From positions 682,001-746,000 of the forward strand of contig JAFKLY010000002.1 in the NCBI GenBank assembly GCA_017304655.1: a stretch of DNA of 64,000 nt. The letters run 5' to 3'. The position numbers and the translations under genes were made by a program. Shown here piece after piece: positions 36,412 to 45,712 of this stretch. Position 1 is the stretch's first letter. Each line of letters begins with the position of its first letter. This DNA comes from Sphingomonas sp. Its GTDB lineage: Bacteria > Pseudomonadota > Alphaproteobacteria > Sphingomonadales > Sphingomonadaceae. A model generated the notes under the pieces. That model had not been told where the DNA came from. It saw only the letters and a list, made by a program, of their open reading frames with translations, and ran no database searches.

Positions 36412-36465
36412 GATCGTCAATCCAACAGTTGCACCTACCCCCTGCAGCGCAATTTCGTCCGAAGG

Positions 36466-36816
36466 TTAAGGGGGATCGAGAGGGGCGCCACGCATCACTT
36501 GTCTGTGTTTCGCGCGAAGTGCGGCGTCGATACGTGCGTCTTCGGCGGGCTTTCGCAGGATGGCGTACAAAGTCACGCCGGTCCATATGATCGTCATCAT
36601 GAGGACTAGGCTGGCAAAGAAATAGTAGTCGGCGGAGTCGTAGTGAAAGCGTGCCCGGCGAGGCAGGATGATCGGAAGGAGGAAGCGCAGGATTGGCTCG
36701 CATTGGGTACGGAAAAGAAAGAGGGCGCTGCTCGCTAATGCGCCTGCAATCGTGCCTCCAATACTGAGGATCACCAATCCTCGATAAGTGGCCCCAAGAG
36801 GGCGGCGAGGTCTCAT
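36466..36816 (-). CDS. orphan two-helix membrane protein
   Basis: 116 residues from the ATG at 36816. Two hydrophobic helices (GLVILSIGGTIAGALASSALFLF and YYFFASLVLMMTIIWTGVTLYAIL) flank a basic, tyrosine-containing loop, and the C-terminus is charged. I do not recognise the family. Base composition and codon use are visibly poorer in G+C than in neighbouring genes, consistent with transfer. It lies between the two copies of the DUF72 3' end and starts 10 bases after the intact DUF72 gene. Confidence 0.6.
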   Translation of the reverse strand: MRPRRPLGATYRGLVILSIGGTIAGALASSALFLFRTQCEPILRFLLPIILPRRARFHYDSADYYFFASLVLMMTIIWTGVTLYAILRKPAEDARIDAALRAKHRQVMRGAPLDPP

Positions 36817-36825
36817 TTCCAAGAG

Positions 36826-37623
36826 CTATCCGACCACCTGCTCCGCTAGCGCTATCGCTGCCGCCGGGTTGCGCTCCTTGGCGCCGGCAATGAAATAGGC
36901 GAACACGTCGCGCGGCGTGCCATCGGTGGGCGTGTCGGTGACATAGCGCAGGCCCTCGGGCCGTTGGCCGTTTGCCCAGCCTTTGGCGATCCCCGCCCAG
37001 CGCGCCAGCCCGGCGTCGTCATAGCCGGCGGGTTCGCTCATCTGGCTGCGCATCAGCCGGGCATAGACGAAATCGGCGGTGAGATCGGCGATCTGCGGGT
37101 GGGTTTCATGATCGGCCACGACCACGGCCGCCTCGTGCTTCCGCAGTAGCGCCACGAACTCCGGGCAGGCGAAGCTCTCGTGCCGCACTTCCAGCACATG
37201 GCGAGCCGGCACGCCGTCAATGGCGGTGGGCAGCATCGCCAGGAATGCGGCGATATCCTCGGCATCGAACTGGCGATGCTCGCGGAATTGCCAGAGGATC
37301 GGCCCCATTTTGTCGCCCAGCTCGGAGAGGCCCGAGGCGAGAAACTTGCCGATGGATTCGCCCGCTTCCGCCAGCTTTTTCTTCGCCACGCAATATTGCA
37401 GCGCTTTCACAGCATAGACGAAGCCATCGGGCGCGGCATCCCGCCACTTGGCGTAGGTCGCGGGCGTCTGCGTGCGGTAGAAAGTGCCGTTGATCTCGAT
37501 CGTGCCGAGATGGCGCACGGCATAGTCCGCTTCCTTGGCCTTGGGCAGATCGGCGGGATAGAAGGTCCCGCGCCATGGCTCATAGGTCCAGCCGCCGATG
37601 CCGGTGCGGATTATGGCGGTCAT
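36826..37623 (-). CDS. DUF72 family protein
   Basis: 265 residues. The opening IRTGIGGWTYEPWRGTFYP and the later FVYAVKALQYCVAKKKL and GPILWQFREHRQFD are characteristic of DUF72, a TIM-barrel-like family (YecE) of unknown function. Its start overlaps the stop of the 72-residue gene by 4 bases, so the pair is coupled. Its last codons are duplicated 477 bases downstream (36349-36411). Confidence 0.9.
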   Translation of the reverse strand: MTAIIRTGIGGWTYEPWRGTFYPADLPKAKEADYAVRHLGTIEINGTFYRTQTPATYAKWRDAAPDGFVYAVKALQYCVAKKKLAEAGESIGKFLASGLSELGDKMGPILWQFREHRQFDAEDIAAFLAMLPTAIDGVPARHVLEVRHESFACPEFVALLRKHEAAVVVADHETHPQIADLTADFVYARLMRSQMSEPAGYDDAGLARWAGIAKGWANGQRPEGLRYVTDTPTDGTPRDVFAYFIAGAKERNPAAAIALAEQVVG

Positions 37624-37838
37624 TTTTTCAGCACCACATAAGGGGCGATCTTGATGCCTTGCCGCAGCTCTGTTGCCAGACTTTTTTGGAGTCCTGCAGC
37701 CTGAATGACCTTGTTGGCCCCGGAGCCAATTTCCTCGGCATATTCAATGCCGAATAATTGAATGGTCAGCATCCGATCGCGGTCCTGCGCTCTGCTGACC
37801 CGCTCAGCTAACAACGTTCCAAGTCGTTCGATCTGCAT
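37620..37838 (-). CDS. small hypothetical protein coupled to the DUF72 gene
   Basis: 72 residues with no signal or membrane segment. It is charged and mostly helical in appearance (QIERLGTLLAERVSRAQDR, then LQKSLATELRQGIKIAPYVVLKK), compatible with a small helical-bundle or HTH-like protein, but no family is recognised. The 4-base overlap of its stop with the DUF72 start is the main evidence that it is real. Its codon use is less G+C-rich than that of DUF72. Confidence 0.6.
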   Translation of the reverse strand: MQIERLGTLLAERVSRAQDRDRMLTIQLFGIEYAEEIGSGANKVIQAAGLQKSLATELRQGIKIAPYVVLKK

Positions 37839-37910
37839 AGCGTTTGTTTCCTCGGCCGCTCGGATGGATTTGCTTGGTCTGGCGATGGGTAGCTGACCAT
37901 TTCCTGCAAC

Positions 37911-37996
37911 GTCATTCCCGCGAAGGCGGGAATCTAGTCCGGTGCTGGAACCAATGGCCGCCGCTTCATCTGGATTCCCGCGTTCGCGGGAATGAC
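37911..37996. repeat. inverted REP pair (BIME-like)
   Basis: Two palindromes face each other: GTCATTCCCGC with GCGGGAAT (37911-37932), and ATTCCCGC with GCGGGAATGAC (37974-37996). Each forms a hairpin, and the outer ends GTCATTCCCGC and GCGGGAATGAC are complementary. This is a common proteobacterial REP sequence. It lies between the 72-residue gene and the end of dxs. Confidence 0.85.
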
Positions 37997-38068
37997 GAAG
38001 AAGAACTGGTCCACCGATCCTTCATGCCTCAATCAGTCTTATTGAGCTGGCAATTTGCTCCCAGCCGC

Positions 38069-39997
38069 TCACGCCCGAGCGCCTGCTTCCTCCACGCCCG
38101 CGCTGTTGTGGCGCAGGGCCGTCAGCACCACCTCGACGATGGCGGGCGCATCGAGCCGGGCCTCGGCATATTGCTTCTCGGGCTTGTCCTGATCCTGGAA
38201 GGTATCGGGCAGGCGCATGGTGCGGATCTTGAGGCCGGTGTCGGTCAGCCCCTCGTCGCTCGCCAGCGTCAGCACATGCGCGCCCAGGCCGCCGATGGCG
38301 CCTTCCTCGATGGTCACGGCGACTTCATGCGTGGTGAGCAGCTTGCGGATCAGCGCCTCGTCCAGCGGCTTGGCAAAGCGCAGGTCGGCGACGGTGGTGG
38401 AGAGGCCGCGCGCATCCAGCGCGTCGGCGGCCTTGAGCGCTTCTTCGAGCCGCGTGCCGAGCGAAAGGATGGCGACGCTCTTGCCCTCGCGCAGGATGCG
38501 GCCCTTGCCGATGGCGAGGCGCTCCGGCACCTCGGGCAGGGCCACGCCGGTGCCGTTACCGCGCGGATAGCGCAGCGCGATCGGCCCCGTGTCGTGGCAG
38601 GCGGCGGTGTGAACCATGTGGACCAGCTCGGCCTCGTCAGCCGCGGCCATCACCACCATATTGGGCAGCGTGGCGAGATAGGTGATGTCGAAGCTGCCGG
38701 CATGGGTCGATCCATCCGCACCGACCAGCCCCGCGCGATCAATGGCGAAGCGGACAGGAAGGTTCTGGATCGCCACGTCATGCACCACCTGATCGTAGGC
38801 GCGCTGCAGGAAGGTGGAATAGATCGCGCAGAAGGGCCGCATGCCCTGCGCTGCGAGGCCGGCGGCGAAGGTGACGGCGTGCTGCTCGGCAATGCCCACA
38901 TCGAAGCAGCGATCCGGGAAGGTCTGCTGGAACTTGTCGAGGCCAGTGCCGCTCGGCATGGCGGCAGTGATGGCGCAGACCGTCTTGTCGCGCTGTGCTT
39001 CGGCCAGCAGGGCCTTGGCGAACACGGACGTGTAGCTCGGCGGGCCGGCTGGCGCCTTGGCCTGCTCGCCGGTGACGACGTTGAACTTCTGCACGCCATG
39101 ATATTTGTCGGCTGCCGCCTCGGCCGGGCCATAGCCCTTGCCCTTGACCGTGACGACATGGACGAGCACCGGGCCGTCCGCCATGTCCCGCACATTCTCC
39201 AGCACGGGGATCAGCTGATCGAGATTATGCCCGTCGATCGGCCCGACATAATAGAAGCCGAGCTCCTCGAAAAGCGTGCCACCCATGGCCAGACCGCGCG
39301 CGAACTCATCGGTCTTGCGGGCGGCGGTGTGCAGCGGGCGGGGCAGCTTGCGGGCGAGGCGCTTGAGCGCGTCGCGCACGGAGAGGAACTCGCGGCTGGA
39401 GACGATCCGCGCGAGATAGGCCGAGAGCCCGCCCACCGGCGGCGCGATCGACATGTCATTGTCGTTGAGGATGACGATCAAGCGATTGCCTGCCTCGCGC
39501 GCGTTGTTCATCGCCTCATAGGCCATGCCTGCGGACATGGCGCCGTCACCGATCACGGCGATGCCCTTGCCCGGCGTGCCGGCGAGCTTGTTGGCGATGG
39601 CAAAGCCCAGCGCCGCGCTGATCGAGGTGGAGCTGTGCGCCGCGCCGAACGGGTCGTATTCGCTTTCGGCACGCTTGGTGAAGCCGGATAGGCCGCCGCC
39701 CTGGCGCAGCGTGCGGATGCGCTCGCGCCGGCCGGTCAGGATCTTGTGCGGGTAACATTGATGCCCCACGTCCCAGACCAGCTTGTCCTCGGGCGTGTTG
39801 AACACATAATGGATCGCCGTGGTCAGCTCGACCACGCCCAGGCCGGAGCCGAGATGGCCGCCAGTCACGCCGACGGCGGAAATGGTCTCGGCGCGCAGTT
39901 CGTCAGCAAGCTGGCGAAGCTGCCCAGGCGCGAGTTTGCGAAGATCTGCGGGGACGCGCACCTGATCGAGCAGGGGCGTATCGGGCTGGTCCGTCAT
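38069..39997 (-). CDS. dxs: 1-deoxy-D-xylulose-5-phosphate synthase
   Basis: 642 residues. The thiamine diphosphate motif [15 protein letters not shown] lies near residue 152, [10 protein letters not shown] near residue 285, and the pyrimidine-domain segments [15 protein letters not shown] and [14 protein letters not shown] near 400-430. It condenses pyruvate and glyceraldehyde 3-phosphate, the entry step of the MEP isoprenoid pathway. ispH of the same pathway is at the end of this window. The gene is standalone. Confidence 0.96.
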   Translation of the reverse strand: MTDQPDTPLLDQVRVPADLRKLAPGQLRQLADELRAETISAVGVTGGHLGSGLGVVELTTAIHYVFNTPEDKLVWDVGHQCYPHKILTGRRERIRTLRQGGGLSGFTKRAESEYDPFGAAHSSTSISAALGFAIANKLAGTPGKGIAVIGDGAMSAGMAYEAMNNAREAGNRLIVILNDNDMSIAPPVGGLSAYLARIVSSREFLSVRDALKRLARKLPRPLHTAARKTDEFARGLAMGGTLFEELGFYYVGPIDGHNLDQLIPVLENVRDMADGPVLVHVVTVKGKGYGPAEAAADKYHGVQKFNVVTGEQAKAPAGPPSYTSVFAKALLAEAQRDKTVCAITAAMPSGTGLDKFQQTFPDRCFDVGIAEQHAVTFAAGLAAQGMRPFCAIYSTFLQRAYDQVVHDVAIQNLPVRFAIDRAGLVGADGSTHAGSFDITYLATLPNMVVMAAADEAELVHMVHTAACHDTGPIALRYPRGNGTGVALPEVPERLAIGKGRILREGKSVAILSLGTRLEEALKAADALDARGLSTTVADLRFAKPLDEALIRKLLTTHEVAVTIEEGAIGGLGAHVLTLASDEGLTDTGLKIRTMRLPDTFQDQDKPEKQYAEARLDAPAIVEVVLTALRHNSAGVEEAGARA

Positions 39998-40089
39998 GCG
40001 CCGTTTCTAGAGCGCTTCTGAAAGAATGTCGAACGAACTTAACGCGACGGATGCTATGATGGGTTGACGGTCATGGACAGGAGTCATGC

Positions 40090-40476
40090 ATGACGCTTCT
40101 CGCTGGTGCGAAGCCAATGGCCTTTGTGTTGAGTCGCGACGTTGCGGCGCTCAAACCTTTCTATCGCGATCTGCTTGGATTGCCCTTTCTCGGAGAGAAT
40201 CAGTTCGCTGCCAGTTTCGATCTGGGTGGTGGCGCGACATTGCGGCTGACGGCGTTGCCGGATCATGTCCCCTCCCAGCATACGGTGCTCGGCTGGCAAG
40301 TCGATGATATCGACGCGGCGCTTGACCAGCTGGAAGCGGCGGGCGTGCGTGGCCAGATCTATGAGGGCTTCGGTCAGGATGCGCGCGGCATCTGGACCAG
40401 CCCGGACGGCAGCGCCCGCATTGTCTGGTTCAACGATCCGGAAGGCAATAATCTCAGTCTGACGGAAATGCGCTAA
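40090..40476 (+). CDS. VOC (glyoxalase-fold) family protein
   Basis: 128 residues. The start (PMAFVLSRDVAALKPFYRDLLGLPFLGEN) and the end (GIWTSPDGSARIVWFNDPEGNNLSL) are the two halves of a vicinal-oxygen-chelate fold. Its activity is unknown. It is convergent with the Zur/Fur gene, 6 bases away, and divergent from dxs. Confidence 0.85.
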   Translation: MTLLAGAKPMAFVLSRDVAALKPFYRDLLGLPFLGENQFAASFDLGGGATLRLTALPDHVPSQHTVLGWQVDDIDAALDQLEAAGVRGQIYEGFGQDARGIWTSPDGSARIVWFNDPEGNNLSLTEMR

Positions 40477-40482
40477 GCGCTC

Positions 40483-40956
40483 TCACGCGCATTTGGCGCA
40501 GGTGCCCAGAACCTCGATGACTGGCCTGTCCGCCGAGAAGCCCTCGTGCGCCGCCACGCCGCGCACCTGGCGAGTCAGCGTGTCGTCGTCGATATGGGTG
40601 GCTTCATGGCACACCTTGCACACCAGGAAGATGCAATCGTGCAGGCAGCCGGGGTGGGCGTTGGCGATGTAGGCATTCGCGCTCTCGACGCGCTGGGCTA
40701 GGTTGTTGGTCACGAACAGGTCGAGGATGCGGTAGACGCTGTTGGGCGCCACCCGCTTGCCGCGCTTCTGCGAGACCTTGTCGGCGATGTCATAGGCCGA
40801 GGCGGGCTTTTCTTCCGCCGCGAGCACGGCGAAGATGTCGCCACGCATCTCGGTCCACTGCTCGCCCTTGGCCTCCAAAGTCGAGCGCGCGGCCGTTGCC
40901 AGCCTGGCGCCGGTCGGCTCTGCGTGATCGTGCGTGTGGTGTGCGTGCTGGGCCAT
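40483..40956 (-). CDS. Fur family transcriptional regulator, Zur-like
   Basis: 157 residues. A His-rich N-terminus (AQHAHHTHDHAE) precedes the winged helix (about 25-95, with KPASAYDIADKV and APNSVYRILDLFV). The structural zinc site is seen as CKVC and the terminal CAKCA; HEATHID supplies sensing ligands. The His-rich start and cysteine layout favour Zur (zinc) over Fur or Mur, but the metal is not proven. It is divergent from the exported esterase gene. Confidence 0.85.
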   Translation of the reverse strand: MAQHAHHTHDHAEPTGARLATAARSTLEAKGEQWTEMRGDIFAVLAAEEKPASAYDIADKVSQKRGKRVAPNSVYRILDLFVTNNLAQRVESANAYIANAHPGCLHDCIFLVCKVCHEATHIDDDTLTRQVRGVAAHEGFSADRPVIEVLGTCAKCA

Positions 40957-41025
40957 GACAGCAATTTAGGCCTTGCCGGCCTCTGGAACAAGCCTTGGCA
41001 TGGGCCTTTGCTTGCCTTAGGGTCG

Positions 41026-41038
41026 TTGACAAAGTCAA
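41026..41038. promoter_or_regulatory. short inverted repeat upstream of the exported esterase gene
   Basis: TTGAC and GTCAA are separated by AAA, giving a 13-base inverted repeat just before the ribosome site of the esterase gene and within the divergent gap shared with the Zur-like gene. It may be an operator; there is no match to a known zinc-regulator box that I can assert. Confidence 0.25.
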
Positions 41039-41051
41039 TAAGGAGAGGTGT

Positions 41052-42068
41052 ATGCGATTTCTGCCGGCAATGCGGCGACTGGCCGCGGGCTTCGCGTTCT
41101 TGGGTCTCGCCACGGCAGTGCCAGCGGCGGCCCAGGTCTCGATCGAGCGGATCAAGGTCCATTCGGCAGCGATCGAGGGCAATCTGGAAGGGAACAGCGC
41201 CGATCGCGACGTGATCGTCGTGCTGCCGCCCAGCTATGGCAAGGAGAAGGCGCGGCGTTACCCGGTCGTCTATTTCCTCCACGGCTATTTCGCCAAGGCG
41301 GAGATGTATGACGGGTTCATCAAGTTCGGCGAGGCGATGACGGGCGAGGCCGCCAAGGGCAATGAGATGATCCTCGTGGTGCCGGACAGCTACACCAAAT
41401 TCGGTGGCTCGATGTACTCCAACTCGGTGACGACGGGCAATTTCGAGGGGTTCATTGCCCGCGACCTGGTGGCCTATGTCGACGGGCATTATCGCACGAT
41501 CGCCAAGCGCGCCGCGCGTGGCCTCTCAGGACACAGCATGGGCGGCTACGGCACGCTCAAGATCGCGATGAAATATCCCGATGTCTTCTCCAGCATCTAT
41601 GCGATGAGCGCCTGCTGCCTCTCGGCGCGCACGCTGACGCCCGAAGATGGCAAGAAGCTGGAGGCGCTGACCGTCGAGCAGGCGATGAATGCCGAATTCG
41701 GGTCGCGCGCGGGCTTCGCGGTCGCCTCAGCCTGGTCGCCCAACCCGCAGAACCCGCCGCTCTATGCCGATCTTGGCAGCAAGGACGGCGTGGTCCAACC
41801 GGAGGTGCTGGCGCAGTGGGCCGCCAATGCGCCCAACGCCATGGTGCCGCAATATGTGCCCGCGCTGAAGAGCTTCACCGCGATCGCGCTCGACGTGGGC
41901 GACAAGGACACGCTGCTGAAGGACGACAGCGGCATGCACGATCTGTTGACCCGCTTCGGCATCGCGCATGACTGGACCGTCTATGAGGGGGATCATGGCA
42001 ATCGCGTGGCGGCGCGCTTCCGCTCCGATCTGTTGCCTTTCTTCGCCCGTCACCTCGCCAAGAAATGA
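41052..42068 (+). CDS. exported alpha/beta hydrolase (esterase family)
   Basis: 338 residues. A signal peptide (FAFLGLATAVPAAAQ) points to the periplasm. The catalytic serine is in GLSGHSMGGYG near residue 160, in the esterase-D/FrmB/antigen-85-like class; the histidine is probably in YEGDHGNRVA near the end. RYPVVYFLHGYF supplies the oxyanion region. Substrate unknown. AGGAGAGG precedes the ATG at 41052, which also begins the signal peptide. Confidence 0.88.
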   Translation: MRFLPAMRRLAAGFAFLGLATAVPAAAQVSIERIKVHSAAIEGNLEGNSADRDVIVVLPPSYGKEKARRYPVVYFLHGYFAKAEMYDGFIKFGEAMTGEAAKGNEMILVVPDSYTKFGGSMYSNSVTTGNFEGFIARDLVAYVDGHYRTIAKRAARGLSGHSMGGYGTLKIAMKYPDVFSSIYAMSACCLSARTLTPEDGKKLEALTVEQAMNAEFGSRAGFAVASAWSPNPQNPPLYADLGSKDGVVQPEVLAQWAANAPNAMVPQYVPALKSFTAIALDVGDKDTLLKDDSGMHDLLTRFGIAHDWTVYEGDHGNRVAARFRSDLLPFFARHLAKK

Positions 42069-42077
42069 GCGCCTGCT

Positions 42078-42097
42078 CCTCCCGCACTTGCGGGAGG
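42078..42097. terminator. REP-like hairpin between convergent genes
   Basis: CCTCCCGC and GCGGGAGG form an 8-base-pair stem with loop ACTT in the 33-base gap between the esterase and symporter genes. It can act on both transcripts and resembles other palindromes in the window. Confidence 0.5.
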
Positions 42098-42101
42098 GGC
42101 C

Positions 42102-43391
42102 TCATTTGCCGAGGGCGCGGTTCAGCATGTCGCGATCGAGCACGCCCTCCCAGCGGGCGATGACGATCGTCGCGACCGCATTGCCGATCAGGTTGGTGAG
42201 CGCGCGGCATTCGCTCATGAAGCGATCGACACCGAGGATCAGCGCCATGCCGGCGACCGGGACGCTCGGCACGACCGCCAGTGTGGCGGCCAGCGTGATG
42301 AAGCCGGCGCCAGTGACGCCGGCGGCACCCTTGCTGGAGATGATCGCGACCCCAAGCAGTGCGAGTTCCTCACCCAGCGTCAGGTCGACGCCGCAGGCCT
42401 GCGCGATGAACAGCGCGGCGAGCGTCATGTAGATGTTCGTGCCGTCGAGATTGAAGCTGTAGCCAAGGGGGACGACGAGGCCGACGACGCCCGGCTCGCA
42501 GCCCGCCGCTTCCAGCCGGGCGATCAGCGGCGGCAGTGCCGCTTCCGATGACGAGGTGCCCAGTACCAGCAGCAGTTCGCTCTTGAGATAAGCGATCAGC
42601 CGCAGGATCGAGAAGCCGGCCATGCGCGCGATGGCGCCGAGCACGATCAGCACGAACAGGGCCGAGGTGAGATAGAAGGTCGCAACCAGCCCGGCGAGAT
42701 TGGCCAGCACGCCCAGCCCATAATGGCCGATAGTGAAGGCCATGGCGGCGAAGGCGCCGATCGGCGCGGCTTTCATGATCAGCGCGACGAGGCGGAAGAC
42801 GATGACGGCCAGCCTGTCGATGAGATCGATCACCGGTTCGGCCGGCTGGCCGACCAGCGCAATGGCAATGCCGGTGAGCACTGCGACGAACAGCACTTGC
42901 AGGATCGAGCCTTCGGTAAGCGCCGAGATGGGGGTCGTCGGGATGATATCGAGCAGGAAGGCCGACATGGACGCGTGCTGTGCCTCGCCGACATAGCCGG
43001 CAACGGCCGACCCATCGAGCGTTGCCGGATCGATGTTCAGCCCCGCGCCGGGCTGGACGGTGTTGGCAACGATCAGGCCGATGACCAGCGCCAGCGACGA
43101 GACGGTGATGAAATAGCCGAAGGCGCGCAGGGCCACGCGGCCCAGCTCGCCCAGCCCGCGCATATGGGCAATGCCGCTGACCAGCGTGAGGAAGATGACC
43201 GGGGCGATGACCATCTTGATGATCTTGATGAAGGCGTCGGCAAGCGGCTTCATCGCGCCGCCCCAATCCGGCCTCAGCGCGCCGAGCAGCACACCGGCGA
43301 GAATGGCGATGAGCACCTGAACGTAAAGATGCCGCCACCATGGACTGCGCGCGCCTGTCTCATCGCTCCCCACTGCGATCCGCTCCACCAT
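42102..43391 (-). CDS. dicarboxylate/amino acid:cation symporter (DAACS family)
   Basis: 429 residues with about eight hydrophobic helices. The glutamate-transporter motifs [13 protein letters not shown] (serine-rich re-entrant loop), [22 protein letters not shown] and the late [13 protein letters not shown] are clear. It imports C4-dicarboxylates or acidic amino acids with Na+ or H+ across the inner membrane. DctA or GltP identity cannot be separated from the sequence by eye. It is divergent from the acyl-CoA dehydrogenase gene. Confidence 0.92.
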   Translation of the reverse strand: MVERIAVGSDETGARSPWWRHLYVQVLIAILAGVLLGALRPDWGGAMKPLADAFIKIIKMVIAPVIFLTLVSGIAHMRGLGELGRVALRAFGYFITVSSLALVIGLIVANTVQPGAGLNIDPATLDGSAVAGYVGEAQHASMSAFLLDIIPTTPISALTEGSILQVLFVAVLTGIAIALVGQPAEPVIDLIDRLAVIVFRLVALIMKAAPIGAFAAMAFTIGHYGLGVLANLAGLVATFYLTSALFVLIVLGAIARMAGFSILRLIAYLKSELLLVLGTSSSEAALPPLIARLEAAGCEPGVVGLVVPLGYSFNLDGTNIYMTLAALFIAQACGVDLTLGEELALLGVAIISSKGAAGVTGAGFITLAATLAVVPSVPVAGMALILGVDRFMSECRALTNLIGNAVATIVIARWEGVLDRDMLNRALGK

Positions 43392-43493
43392 GCCCTGTTG
43401 CGCCCCCTCGTCCTCGCGTTCCGGCCCGTCGCCCTACACGAGGCGGTCGTTTCGCGATACAGCTTGCCCGCAGAGAATGAGGAGAGGGCAGGC

Positions 43494-45236
43494 ATGGCCG
43501 ATTTTCGTGCACCGACCGGGGATCAGTTGTTCGCGCTGGAGGTGGTCGCGGACCTTACGGAACTCTCCACTCTACCCGGATTCGAGGACGCGACGCCCGA
43601 GATGGCTGAGCAGATTCTGGCCGAATCAGCCCGCCTTGCCGAGCAGGGATTCGCGCCGCTCAATGCGGTGGGCGACCGTGAAGGCGCCCGGCTTGTCGAC
43701 GGAAAGGTGGTGCTGCCGGACGGATTTGCCGAGGCCTATCGCGATTATGCCGCCGCCGGCTGGAATGGCCTGGCGGCCGATCCGGCTCATGGCGGGCAGG
43801 GCCTGCCCTTCGCGCTTTCGGTGGCAGTGCAGGAGCAGTTCACCGCGGCCAACATGGCCTTCTCACTCTGCCCGATGTTGAGCCTGAGCGCGATCGAGGC
43901 GCTGCAGGCGCATGGCGATCCGGCGATGCAGGCGCTCTATCTGCCGCATCTGGTGACGGGCGACTGGACCGGCGCGATGCAGCTCACCGAGCCGCAGGCC
44001 GGATCCGATGTGGGCGCGCTGCGCAGCACCGCGACGCCGGCGGGCGATGGGACCTATCGCCTCAAGGGGCAGAAGATCTTCATTACCTGGGGCGAGCATG
44101 ATCTTGCGGAGAACATCGTCCACATGGTGCTTGCGCGCCTGCCTGATGCGCCAGCCGGCTCCAAAGGCGTCAGCCTGTTCCTGGTGCCCAAATATCTGCC
44201 CGATGCCGATGGTCGGCCGGGCACGCGCAACGGCGTGCGCTGCATCGCACTGGAGCACAAGCTGGGCATCCATGCCTCGCCGACCTGCACGATGGCGCTG
44301 GGCGAGGACGAGGACTGCATCGGCTGGCTGGTGGGCGAGCCGCATGGCGGCATGGCGGCCATGTTCACGATGATGAACCACGCCCGCATCAATGTGGGGT
44401 GTCAGGGTGTCGCGATTGCCGAGCGGGCGTGGCAGGATGCACGCGCTTATGCGCTGGAGCGCGTCCAGTTCGGCCCGATCGTCGGCCATGCCGACGTGCG
44501 CCGTATGCTGATGACGATGCGCAGCCTGACGCTGGCGGCGCGGGCACTGGTCTATGCCAATGCGAGCGCGGTGGATCGGGCGCACAAGGAGAGCGATGCC
44601 GGGCGCCGTGCCTATTGGAAGCGCCGCGCCGACCTGTTGACGCCGGTCAGTAAGGCATGGGCGACGGACATTGGCATCGAGGTGTCGAGCCTCGCGATTC
44701 AGGTGCATGGCGGCGCGGGCTATGTCGAGGAGACCGGCGTCGCTCGCCATTATCGCGATGCGCGGATTGCGGCGATCTATGAAGGCACCAATGGCATTCA
44801 GGCGATGGATCTGGCCGGGCGCAAGCTGAGGCTCGACAATGGCGCGGCCTTGATGGAGCTGGAAGCCCAGATGGCGCAGGATGCGGCGGGCTGGCAGGAT
44901 GAAGGGGCAAGAACCGCCATGGCGTCCGCGCTTGCGACACTGGCGGAAGCGCGGGAGGCGATGCTCGCGCAGGATCAGGCGGGTCTTGGCGCGGCGGCGA
45001 GCCCATTTCTGGCCTTGTGCGGTGGCGTGATTGGCGGCTGGCTGCTCGGGCGGCAGGCGCAGGCCGCCGCTGACCGGCTGGAGCGCGGCGAGGGCGACGC
45101 TGCTATCTTGGCGTCGATGCAGGCAGCGGCCACCTTTTTCCTTACCCAGCGTATGCCGCTGGCGCTGGCCCAGCTGGCGGCAGTCCGCGCACCCTCCGCG
45201 CAGCTTCTCACACCGGCCGATTTCACGCTCGGCTGA
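43494..45236 (+). CDS. acyl-CoA dehydrogenase (DmdC-like, with C-terminal extension)
   Basis: 580 residues, longer than ordinary acyl-CoA dehydrogenases. FAD-binding and substrate segments are visible: MQLTEPQAGSDVGALRSTA near residue 160, KIFITWGEHD, and IYEGTNGIQAMDLAGRK with the catalytic glutamate near residue 430. The extra C-terminal helices match the acetyl-CoA dehydrogenase-like extension of DmdC (methylthiopropionyl-CoA dehydrogenase) relatives. The real substrate is unknown. GGAGAGGGCAGGC precedes the ATG at 43494. Confidence 0.9.
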   Translation: MADFRAPTGDQLFALEVVADLTELSTLPGFEDATPEMAEQILAESARLAEQGFAPLNAVGDREGARLVDGKVVLPDGFAEAYRDYAAAGWNGLAADPAHGGQGLPFALSVAVQEQFTAANMAFSLCPMLSLSAIEALQAHGDPAMQALYLPHLVTGDWTGAMQLTEPQAGSDVGALRSTATPAGDGTYRLKGQKIFITWGEHDLAENIVHMVLARLPDAPAGSKGVSLFLVPKYLPDADGRPGTRNGVRCIALEHKLGIHASPTCTMALGEDEDCIGWLVGEPHGGMAAMFTMMNHARINVGCQGVAIAERAWQDARAYALERVQFGPIVGHADVRRMLMTMRSLTLAARALVYANASAVDRAHKESDAGRRAYWKRRADLLTPVSKAWATDIGIEVSSLAIQVHGGAGYVEETGVARHYRDARIAAIYEGTNGIQAMDLAGRKLRLDNGAALMELEAQMAQDAAGWQDEGARTAMASALATLAEAREAMLAQDQAGLGAAASPFLALCGGVIGGWLLGRQAQAAADRLERGEGDAAILASMQAAATFFLTQRMPLALAQLAAVRAPSAQLLTPADFTLG

Positions 45237-45712
45237 GGCCCGTCGATACGCACGACAGGCGTGGGTGCGCCGGACCGATTGGCCGGTCTGGCGGTCGATG
45301 ATTTGTGAGTCAGAAATCGATGCCGACGAGGCCCGTGTCGTAGCGGAACCGTCTATTTCCCCCAGTATGGCCATTGTTGATTTTATCAAATTGACAATCT
45401 CTCTCTCGCGCCGAGAGGGAAATGGCGGATTTCTGCGCGTTTCACAGGTTGGAATTTTCAATAAAAATATTATAAAACAATATATTAGATAGATATAGTG
45501 GCTCAATTGCCACAGTCGTTATGCGGCCAGATCAAAATGACAAACTCCGCTTGTATCAATCTAGCATGATAGTTAGTTTCCGGCGCACCAGTTCGCCAGG
45601 ACGGTCGCAAGAATACGGCTGGCGCCATCATCGAGGGAACGATTTCAGCTTCCGTCCGAGTGAGCTGGAGGGGCGTGCGCTACCGTGCGTCCGCTTAAAG
45701 GGAGAGGAATAC
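45237..45712. promoter_or_regulatory. AT-rich upstream region of the TonB receptor gene, with candidate promoter
   Basis: This 476-base gap contains no supported gene. Around 45360-45560 it is strikingly AT-rich compared with the rest of the window. TTGGAA (45449-45454) and TATAAA (45471-45476) with a 16-base spacer make a plausible promoter. That would give a leader of about 230 bases, containing GTGGC/GCCAC (45498-45513). A TTGACA at 45391 has no matching downstream element. The ribosome site GGGAGAGG lies just before the receptor start. Confidence 0.45.

Noticed and set aside
37844..39691. Plus-strand open frame of 615 codons opposite dxs
   Set aside because: Overlaps the conserved dxs gene and starts inside a REP-containing gap; not conserved.
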